NCBI GenBank assembly: GCA_022495995.1
Contig: JAFEMH010000986.1
Span: 248,001-312,000 of the forward strand
Source of the DNA: Adenophora triphylla var. japonica
Taxonomy: Eukaryota > Streptophyta > Magnoliopsida > Asterales > Campanulaceae
Direction: 5' to 3'
Length of the DNA stretch: 64,000 bases
Below the pieces are notes generated by a model. That model saw only the letters and a program-made list of their open reading frames with translations. It was not told the origin of the DNA and made no database searches. Made by a program: the position numbers and the translations under genes. Numbering within the stretch: the stretch's first letter is position 1; each line of letters begins with the position of its first letter. This document shows, in pieces, positions 55,200 through 64,000 of the stretch.

Positions 55200-58100
55200 T
55201 GTCACGACCCTAATCCTAGGCACAATTTGGTCACACGTGAAGCACGTGGGATTGGGTATGCCTTGCATATCATCCTTTGTTTGTGGGCATTTGATTTGCT
55301 CACGTGTTTATTTTGGCATGTTTTATGAACTATGGGATTTTTAGATGTTATTAACTTGATTGAAGCTTATATTGTCTAAATGATGGAAATGGGGAGTTTG
55401 TGTAGTATATTGATAACACTTGATTTTGAAGTGCAAGAGTTATGAAAATGTGGAGGAGCTTAGGTGTAAGTATAAGTTAAAGGTAGTGATTTGGTTATTT
55501 TCAAACCTCGAGGAGCTAGAGAGTAATTGGGTTTATATAAATATCTTTTTAAGCTTCTTCAAGAAGCATTATCACCTCCTCAGTTCTTTCTTCTTCTTCC
55601 ACGTTCTAGAGAGAAGCCAAACCCTAGCTGAGCTTCATTAAATTCCTGAAATTCAGCCATGGAGTTGTTGATAATTCCGTCTTCAAAGTCTTGCTAAGGG
55701 AGTTGAGAAGATCAAGAACATCCGATTATTCTTCCTTTGATTTTGATAAAGCTTGGTAAGTTGTTATGTATTCCTTCCTTAAACTGTTCATACTTTGATT
55801 ATTGATGTACTTATCTATGTTATGAGCAAGTTTGGTAAGGGTGAAACATCAGCTAAGGGTTGAAATGAAAAGGATGTTGGTTTGGTTAGCACTTGACAAT
55901 TTCCATGCCATGGCTTGAATATTTGGTATGGATTTGGTATAATTGTTGTGTAAACATGTTGTATATATGTTACTAGTGCTAGAGGGAGTATATTAGAGTT
56001 CAAACCCAGTTAGTTGGACTGTTAAAAAGGGTCCTTGCAGTAGCTGAGAACAAAGGTTGAACTTGTTGCTGTTGCTGCTAGTGTTCTGTTGTGGTTTGCT
56101 GCAAAAAACCATGGCTTAGGGTGGTATTATGGATTAGTACTTGTTGTATCCTTGTTATATACTCCCTCCGTCCCAGTGAAAGAGCCATTTATTTCCTTTT
56201 TGGGCGTCCCATTTAAAAAGCCACTTTCCCAAAAAGGAAACCTTAAATCACTATTCTCTCCACTCATTCTCTCTCCTACTTTACTTTTACACTCACAACA
56301 TTCTCTTTCTTACATCACCTCCCACTCATTCTCTCTCCTATTTAATTTTTCATACTCACAACATTTAAACTTTTTCTCTTTCCTACATCACATTTCTTAT
56401 TTTGCGTGCCGGACAAATTTTGTGGCTCTTTTGCCGGGACGGAGGGAGTATGTGTTATGGGACTTAAAGGGAGTATATGAGAGTCCCAAACCAAGTTTAT
56501 TCCTGCTGTAAAGTGGCTGTGCAGAAGCTGAAGTGAACCAAGAAACTGAAGTGTTGTTGCTGTGTTTCTGCTGCTGTTTTCTGCTGCAAACCGGGGCTTC
56601 AGGGGAGGGGAACGACTCGTGCTCATGAGCACGAGTCGTGACCATGCTGAGGAGTCGTGAGGCACCAGTCGTGGCCTTGGAATCAGTCGTACAGGGCCTG
56701 GAAACGACTCGTGACCTTCAGCACGAGTCGTGCTCAAAACTGCCTTGAGTGAGCACCTTTGCAAGCTTTTAAACCTAGGTTAATGAGTGTAGATTTAATA
56801 ACTCTTTAACCATAATTGTAGTACAAATTTAGTACTATAATTTAGAACTTGGAATGGGCCAAAATGATATTGGCAAGAGCTTTAAGTAGTGGCATGAAGT
56901 TGCTTGAAAAGCAGTTTTGGCACTTGCACTAAGTAAATCTGCAGCTTTGATGCTTTTTCTAGGCTTTGTAAACCTAGCCTAAACAACATGGAATTGAATG
57001 ATTTTTAATCCTATATCTAGTACAACTTTAGTACTACATTAGGGAACTTGAAATGGTCCAATTGGTTAAAGGGAAGTGCTTTAAATATTGACCTAAAGTT
57101 GCTTGGCAGGCATGTTTGAAAGCTGAACTGTTTTACCCTGTAGTCTTGGTCCATGTTTGAGGCATTGGAAACCAAGGCTAAACAACTCGGATTGGAACAC
57201 TTTTTGATCCTGTATTTAGTACAACTTTAGTAATACATAATGGAGTTTTAATTGGGCCAAGTAGATATTGATAAGGTCCTTAAATAATGTCTCAAAAATG
57301 CTTGAGAGGCGATTATGAAACTTGAGCCAAAGTTTTTTAAGACTCGGGAAAATGAACCTGAACCCTAAAGGGAAGTTGTTCAAAGGTCTTTATTATAATG
57401 ATTGTGTAGGGTTATTTATATGTTGTATTACCCCTACGTGATGACTTGTATAAGGTTATTGGGTTAAATGGTGCATAGAGGGTAGGATGCACTACTTCAT
57501 TGATTTGGACAGGAGTGGTAATACCCTGTTATTGAATTATACCTTGTGTATTGAATGTGTAGGCCTCATATATGATACATGGTGCCTTATGTGGTTATAT
57601 TTATAGGGTTGTGAGTTCAAATAATGTGTAGAACGCGTAATACCCTAAGTGCTTGATTGGAACCTTTATAGAAAGTGTTCCATGTTATAACATGATTGTG
57701 TAGGGTTGGTTATATGTTGTTTTATCCCTACATGGTGACTTGTACAAGGTCATTGGGTTATATAGTGCCTTTAATGGATATTGTACTAGTATGTTCATTT
57801 AGCAGGAGTATAAGTATAACCTGTATTGGTTTATAAACTGTATAATGGTTATGTGGAACTTATGTGATAGATGTTGTGCATAAGTGTTTACATACTTCAT
57901 AGTTGATTGTGTACAAAGTGTTCAAATACTTGTTGCACAGTTTCTTGGGTTGAGCATGAGTACTTAATACCATGTTATTGCATTGTTGTTATTCAATAGT
58001 GTTGAAATACATGTGCACTATTGTTATTGATTTAACATGAGTTTTAGTTCCATGTTATATATGATGATGTCCCATAGGGTGGACTTATGTTCAAGTATCT

Positions 58101-59123
58101 ATTATGTGCTTGACTATGATGGTATCAGCTGAACATTGTGGGGGTATATGGGATCCCAACGCTTATGAGAAGATATTTCATAAGTTGTTTCGATTGCCTT
58201 ATACCTGTGACCTCTCCCCCGTCTGTGGCCACGGTCTGGGGGTGCGCAGCTTCTATGGATATGTGCAGTCATGCCATATGAATGCTGATAACTTATATGG
58301 ATCTCTGTTGAGGTCGTATAAGACGTGAATAAGCACTAGCATTTCACGAGAGCGGAGTAACCCTCCCACCGTTGTACTACATATGATTCAGATGGGAATG
58401 GTAAGGGAAAGGTAACGTAAAGTGTTTACTGTTTTCCCAATATGATATATCAACTTGATTGTATGTTGCATTGAATGTGACTTATTGGTCAAATGGAAAA
58501 GGTAACATAATGTGTTTACTGTTTTTCCAATGTGGTTGTTAAGCAACTGGTTTGTGGTTGCATAGTTGTTGTTGAGCAACCTGTGTGTGTTGCATATTAT
58601 ATGAGCAACCTGTGTATGTGTTGCCTATTGCAGGACTTACTGGTCAGATGGAAAAGGTAGGGAAAGGTAACGTAAAGTGTTTACTGTTTTCCCAATGTGA
58701 TATTGCGCAACCTGTTATGTGTTGCATACTGCATGGCATATTGTTGCATACATAATAGCTTGCTGAGATTTTATCTCACCCCTTCTCCCTTTACTGTTTT
58801 AGATTCAGCTGAGACAGGCGGACCATACCGGTGAGGCTGGGAAGGAGTTTGGATCGTATTTTGGTTGTCAGTGTATGTTTGTATTTATGTGGGAGTTGGG
58901 AGTAGTTGTGGTTATTTGATACTGGGAAACTGTTATAAAACATTTTCAGTATGTAATGTTGTTCTTAATCTTGGGTTTGGGTTGTTTTAAAGGTTGGCTT
59001 GTGTAAGCCATGGCAGTTGTAGTATTTGTAAATTATTCAGGTTATAGCTGGTAGAAGCAGGTTCAAATTTCACCTCTATGTAGGGAGGTTATTTTGAAAT
59101 GGTTTTTAAAATAGGGTGTTATA
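55200..59123 (+). repeat. Very long LTR-like block (~3.9 kb), possibly a solo or truncated gypsy LTR
   Basis: Starts TGTCACGACCC and ends near GGGTGTTATA; TGTCACGACCC...GGGTGTTACA-type ends are common in large gypsy LTRs. TATA box TTTATATAAATA near 55530. No coding region. Internal degenerate repeats: about 200 bp three times (56765-57320), a 75-bp phrase twice (57400, 57695) and GGTAACGTAAAGTGTTTACT-like three times (58411, 58501, 58665). Also carries an ACGACTCGTG/CACGAGTCGT motif array (56611-56730). No target duplication recognised. Confidence 0.6.
56162..56448. mobile_element. Stowaway-type MITE
   Basis: 287 bp, ends CTCCCTCCGTCCCAG and CCGGGACGGAGGGAG, TA on both sides. Confidence 0.92.
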
Positions 59124-59308
59124 CTTTTTGTTGGTGATTTTATATCATCAACTTATTTTATTGTAATGGTGATTTACTAAGAGATCAATGTGATTCGTAT
59201 TAGACTCGGATACGAGTAAGGGAAAGTGTGGAGTACACACTCGTTTGAGCTAAAACGAAGTCAACCTCGATAAAGAAGTAAAAGTTAAAGGGTAGCACAT
59301 TTCTTGAT

Positions 59309-59522
59309 GTGCTCGGCCGAGCAGAGTCCTTGACTCGGCCGAGCGAGCTTAGCGCATTGGCCAAGTTTGCAGGTGTCATGCCTCGGCCGAGGCAAGTGCC
59401 TTGCTCGGCCGAGCAAGATGCTGAACAACACGGCCGTGCAGTTCATAAGACACGGCCGTGCAGCTTGGCTAAATTCAAATGGACATGTGTGCTCGGCCGA
59501 GCGAGTCCCTTGACTCGACCGA
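59309..59522 (+). promoter_or_regulatory. GGCCG array in LTR of copia H
   Basis: Paired cores at 59315/59337, 59385/59407, 59432/59454 and 59495/59517 (the last core is GACCG): every pair is exactly 22 bp apart. Three pairs are CTCGGCCGAG palindromes and one is ACGGCCGTGC. Two pairs have CCTTGAC between cores, as in gypsy A/B; a third has CCTTGCT. TATA box GTATAAATAC lies about 100 bp downstream (59621-59630). Confidence 0.7.
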
Positions 59523-59912
59523 GCAGTTCCTGAACAGGTGCCAGTTTAAACTGAAAAGTCATATCTCTTGGCTAAAGTTATGTCTTTTGGTTATACCTTT
59601 TAACTCATACCTCTCCATCTGTATAAATACAGGGATTGATCTCAGTTGTACATACATGAAAAACACAAGAGTGAATTACAACAATATAACGAAAGCAATC
59701 AATTCTCAAGGTTTTGATTTGTTCTCTTTGCCTAGAAAACAAATTGCGTGATTGTCTTATCCCAATAAGGATTTCGTGTAACCCAGGCAATAAGGGTCGA
59801 AATACTTTATTCGGAAAGTGGATTATACACGATTCAATCATATATCCGGAAGCACCATTAGTATCAAAGACCCTAATTCCCTTACAAACGAATAAAGTAT
59901 TTGGTGATACTC

Positions 59913-60566
59913 ATGGCTGGTGGAAGTACTGTGAAGGAGATGACAACAAAGTTTGGAAAGCTAGACAAGTTTGAAGGGCAAGATTTCAGACGTTGGCAAA
60001 AGAAGATGCACTTCCTTTTGACAACATTAAAGGTGGTGTATGTTCTATCTACTCCAATTCCAGAACTGCTTGAAGAGGATAACTTGGAGGCCGTAAGACG
60101 TAGATCGAAGTGGGAGAACGATGACTACATCTGCAGAGGACACATATTGAACGGTATGTCTGATCCTTTATTTGACATTTATCAAAATGAGGAGTCTGCT
60201 AAAGAGTTATGGGATTCTCTTGAATCCAAGTACATGGCAGAGGATGCTTCTAGTAAGAAGTTCCTTGTGAGTAATTTTAACAATTACAAGATGGTCGATT
60301 CTAGACCTGTCATGGAACAATTCAATGAACTCCTTAGAATCCTTGGACAATATACTCAACATGGGTTAAAGATGGATGAGTCAATATCGGTTTCAAGTGT
60401 GATTGATAAGTTGCCTCCCTCCGGAAGGATTTCAAACACACTTTGAAACATGGTAAAGATGATCTATCTTTGGTTCAACTTGGTAGTCACTTGCGCATAG
60501 AGGAATCTCTAAGGGCGCAAGAGAATGACAAAGGCAAAGGAAAGGAAGTTGGTGGACCATCTGGTC
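59913..60566 (+). pseudogene. gag: gag of copia H (frameshifted)
   Basis: ATG at 59913 (MAGGSTVKEMTTKFGKLDKF); the longer frame upstream starts in the leader. Copia gag pattern: FEGQDFRRWQKKMHF, YICRGHILNGMSDPLFDIY, ELWDSLESKYMAED, FNELLRILGQYTQHGLKMDE. A lost base near 60420 shifts the frame; the continuing reading FKHTLKHGKDDLSLVQLGSH runs on to about 60566. Confidence 0.88.
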
Positions 60567-60573
60567 AATATGA

Positions 60574-62050
60574 TTGATGATGGTAGAAACAAAAACAAAG
60601 GAAAGAAACGCAGCTTCAATGACAATGGTTACTGGTCCCAACAAGAAGCCTAAATTGGCTTGTTGGAAGTGTGGCAAATCTGGTCACTTTAAGAAGGATT
60701 GTCGTGTTGGAAACAACAAGAACGGCGCAAGCACAAGTGGTTCGGGAAAGGGGTCTAAGGACCATTCTCAAAACCAAGGTCAGAATTTAATTCATAGTTG
60801 GAACAGATTTATTAAAAATTCTGTTTCAACAATTTCTGAGGCATTTTATGTGCAGGATGATGCTATTGCGTGGTGGATTGATTCCGGTGCCACAACTCAT
60901 GTTTGTAAGGATCGTTGTTGGTTTAAGACATACGAACCAATGGAAGACGGATCAGTCCTTTACATGGGTGATGACCATTCCGCTCCTATTCAAGGAAGAG
61001 GAAGTGTGGTGTTGGAATTTAGTTCGGGAAAAACTATTTCTTTGTTTAATGTTTTGTATGTACCTAAACTTCGTAAGAATTTAATTTACGGTCCTGTCTT
61101 GAACAAGTGTGGCTATAAACAAGTTTATGAGTCCGATAAGTATATCTTATCAAAGTCGGGTGTATTTGTAGGATTTGGTTATTATAACAATGGGATGTTT
61201 ATGTTGAATTTGAATAAAATTCCGGTTAACTCTAGTTCTGTTTATATGACTTCCTCTGTTGTTGTTAATTCCTCATTATGGCATGCTCGGTTAGGACATG
61301 TGCACTATAAAAGAATGATGGAAATGTCCAAAGATGGTTTGATTCCTGTTATTGATAACAATACGGAAAGGTGTAATACTTGCATGTTAACAAAAATCAC
61401 TAGGAAACCTTTTAAAAGTGTTACAAGGAATTACGTAAATCTAGAATTGATTCATAGTGATTTATGTGACTTTCATGCAACTCCATCTTTAGGCAATAAA
61501 AAGTATATAGTCACTTTTATAGATGATGCTTCTAGGTTTTGCTATATTTATTTGCTGCATGCAAAAGATGAAGCCCTAGATAAATTTAAAATTTATAAAA
61601 CCGAAGTTGAACTTCAATTAAGTGGCTTGATTAAAACCTTACGATACGGATAGAGGTGGTGAATATTATGATCCTAAATATTTCCAATCCGTAGGGATAA
61701 TTCATGAGACTACGGCTCCTTATGTACCACAACAAAATGGTGTGGCAGAAAGGAAGAATAGAACTCTTGAAGAAATGGTTAACGCCATGTTGTCTTAATC
61801 GGGCTTGAGTGACGGGTTTTGGGGTGAAGCAATGTTAACGGCTTGTCATCTATTGAATAGAGTTCCTAATAAAAGGAACAAGATTACCCCATATGAGCTT
61901 TGGTATAAGAAAAGACCAAACTTAGCATTTTTGCGAGTTTGGGGTTGTAGGGCCGTGGTTAGACTTCCGGACCCTAAAAGGAAAAAGTTGGGAGAAAAAG
62001 GTGTTGATTGCATCTTTGTTGGATATGCCGAGCATCTCCAAGGCATATAG
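60574..62050 (+). pseudogene. pol: Zinc knuckle, protease and integrase of copia H
   Basis: 60574-61653 is open: knuckle CWKCGKSGHFKKDC (about 60662), protease WWIDSGATTHVC (about 60871), integrase HHCC part LWHARLGHVHYKRM ... CNTCMLTK (61277-61395), first core Asp in HSDLCDFHATPS. A frameshift at about 61640 precedes the second Asp (DRGGEYYDP). The Glu is in NGVAERKNRTL (about 61737). A TAA at 61797-61799 and a further shift near 62030 follow. Confidence 0.9.
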
Positions 62051-63880
62051 GTTCTATGTTATAGAACCTAATGAATTCATTTCTATTAACACAATTATAG
62101 AATCGAGAGATGCAATCTTTGATGAGAATCGTTTCTCTTCAATACCTAGACCCAAGGATATTATACCAATATCATTTGAATCTCAAATGGATGATCATTT
62201 AATTGATGTACCAAGTGAGATACCCGAACCTCGTAGAAGTAAAAGAGTAAGGAAAGCTAAATCATATGGTTCTCGATTTTCAACTATATTTAGTTGAGGG
62301 ATCAAGAGATCGGGTTGAATCTCAATACTCTTACTTGTTATAGTATGGAGGAGGATCCAAGAACATATGATGAAGCAATACAATCTCGAGATGCTGGGTT
62401 TTGGAAAGAAGCAATCGATGATGAGATTGGTTCTATTATGGAAAATAATACATGGGTCTTGTCTGATTTACCACCAGGCTGTAAACCTTTGGGGTGCAAA
62501 TGGATCTTCAAAAAGAAGATGAAAGTCGATGGAACAATTGACAAGTTTAAAGCTCGATTGGTAATCCAAGGCTTTAGACAAAAGGAAGGGATCGATTACT
62601 TCGATACCTATGCACCGGTTGCTCGTATCACTACTATTAGATTTCGATAGCTTTGGCGGCTATTCGTAATCTATTGATCCATCAAATGGATGTCAAAACG
62701 AGCATTTCTAAATGGTGATTTAGAAGAAGAAGTGTATATGAAACAACCGGAAGGTTTTGTTATGCCAGGTAATGAGCATAAGGTATGTAAGTTAATTAAG
62801 TCATTGTATGGGCTGAAGCAAGCACCTAAGCAGTGGCATCAAAAGTTTGATGAGGTTGTTTTGTCGAATGGTTTTGTATTAAATCAGTCCGACAAATGTG
62901 TATATAGCATTTGATGAAACCGGTAAAGGTGTAATCATCTCGCCATATATGTTGATGACATGCCGATTTTTGGCACGACCAAAAGTAGTTGATAAAACTA
63001 AGAAGTTTTTATCATCAAAGTTTTCTATGAAGGACATGGGAGAAGCCGATGTTATTCTTGGTATAAAGATTAAACGGATGAACAAGGGAATCGCAATTTC
63101 ACAATCTCATTATATTGAGAAAATTCTCAAGAGGTTTAATTGTGAAGATTGTTCTAAGATTAGTACTCCCATGGATCCAACTGAGAAACTTGTGTCTAAT
63201 CTTGGTAAACTGTGTCACGGCTTGAATACTCAAAAGCCATTGGCGATTTGATGTATGCTATGACGGAGCACTTGACCCGATATTGCATATGCGGTAGGAA
63301 GATTGAGTAGGTTCACTAGTAACCCTAGTAAACAACATTGGCATGCTATAACAGGGGTGTTCAAGTACTTAAAAGGTACTATGGACTATGGTTTATATTA
63401 TAGTGGACATCCTTCTATTTTAGAAGGTTACACAGATGCCGAGTTGGATCAACCAAGAAGATTCATCTTCTACGAGTGGTTGGGTGTTCTTGCTTGGAGG
63501 AGGTGCCATTTCTTGGGCTTCTAAAAGCAGACATGTATTACACATTCTACAATGGAATATGAGTTTGTAGCATTGGCTCTGCTTTGGAAAAGAAGCGGAG
63601 TGGCTTCGGAACTTGATATATGAGATTCCATTATGGCCAAAACCGATATCACCAACGTCTATCCATTGTGATAGTGCGCCACTTTGGCTAGGGCCTATAG
63701 TCAAATTTATAATGGCAAGTCTAGACACTTGGGTGCTTTTGGGACATAGTATGATTCGGGAGTTAATCATGAATGGTGTGATATCGCTGAGTTTGTTCGG
63801 TCGCAACAAAATTTGGGCGACCACTTGACGAAGGGGTTAGCCGGAGACTTGGTAAATAAGTTGCAATGGGAATGGGATTA
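62051..63880 (+). pseudogene. Reverse transcriptase-RNase H of copia H (broken)
   Basis: 62294-62650 has NNTWVLSDLPPGCKPLGCKW and DTYAPVARITTIR. 62690-62914 has FLNGDLEEEVYMKQPEGF and [12 protein letters not shown]. The catalytic YVDD is at about 62947-62958 in another frame. 62970-63251 continues the thumb region (KDMGEADVILGIKI). RNase H remnants: GYTDAELDQP, then STMEYEFVAL near 63545 with a further shift. At least five indels or stops. Confidence 0.87.
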
Positions 63881-64000
63881 AAGTCCATTTAATCCTCTAA
63901 TTGTGAGATACCCAATTCCCTTCTAATACAACGTTAGAAGCTTGAATTCAATGTGGAAAGCTCGCGATTGGAGATTGGAACACATGTTATTATCTTTCCC

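Larger units (their letters stand above)
59129..64000 (+). mobile_element. Ty1/copia element H, right end outside window
   Basis: Putative 5' LTR from TGTTGGTGATTT (59129) to about 59857, a degenerate iMet-like primer site TAGTATCAAAGACCC (about 59859-59873), then gag, protease, integrase, RT and RNase H in copia order. Coding ends near 63880; the 3' LTR is not reached. Confidence 0.85.

Noticed and set aside
56089..56511. 140-codon ORF
   Set aside because: Runs through the Stowaway MITE at 56162-56448; not a gene.

Overview
The window is nuclear DNA of a flowering plant, most likely a eudicot. The evidence is plant Ty3/gypsy and Ty1/copia retrotransposons, Stowaway-type MITEs, hAT-like and CACTA-like repeats, dehydrin coding sequence with the usual intron inside the S-segment, and perfect miR169 sequences. 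Species cannot be read from the sequence. Almost every retroelement reading frame is broken, so the stable genic content is small.

Layout. 1-9146 is a Ty3/gypsy element (A), cut by the left window edge. 9147-24135 is a minus-strand Ty1/copia element (D) whose gag is split by a second, young copy of the same gypsy family (B, 13867-22288, perfect TTAAG target duplication). A and B carry gag, protease and an ORF in the env position, but no reverse transcriptase, RNase H or integrase. 24136-25754 is a dehydrin pseudogene (I) invaded by a TRIM-like element. 25797-34155 is the 3' part of a minus-strand Tat-type gypsy element (E). It has an antisense plus-strand gene of the 'putative gypsy type transposon' kind, and is itself split by a one-ended Athila-like fragment (C, 29024-32642) flanked by 156-bp direct repeats.

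34.2-53.9 kb is the distinctive part: a duplicated and inverted cluster of units of the form dehydrin - spacer - promoter module - MIR169 hairpin. Four hairpins carry the miR169 21-mer (35685, 39313, and on the minus strand 50003 and 46290). Two further units are promoter-only relics. Dehydrin copies II and III sit in the arms of a large inverted repeat (36823-40319 and 48836-53918), and two extra dehydrin K-segment relics remain. In the fourth MIR169 unit the hairpin loop holds a 521-bp hAT-like element with a perfect 8-bp target duplication. Dehydrin and miR169 (known to target NF-YA mRNAs) both belong to drought/ABA responses, so the cluster may be a co-duplicated stress locus; that link is inference.

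53919-64000 holds the 5' part of a copia element (LTR and gag), a 3.9-kb LTR-like block starting inside its gag zinc knuckle, and a second copia element (H) running off the right edge.

A signal that crosses families: the U3 regions of several unrelated LTR elements carry arrays of short GC-rich near-palindromes with a GGCCG core, very often exactly 22 bp apart, upstream of the LTR TATA box. Gypsy A/B and copia H even share the spacer CCTTGAC between paired cores.
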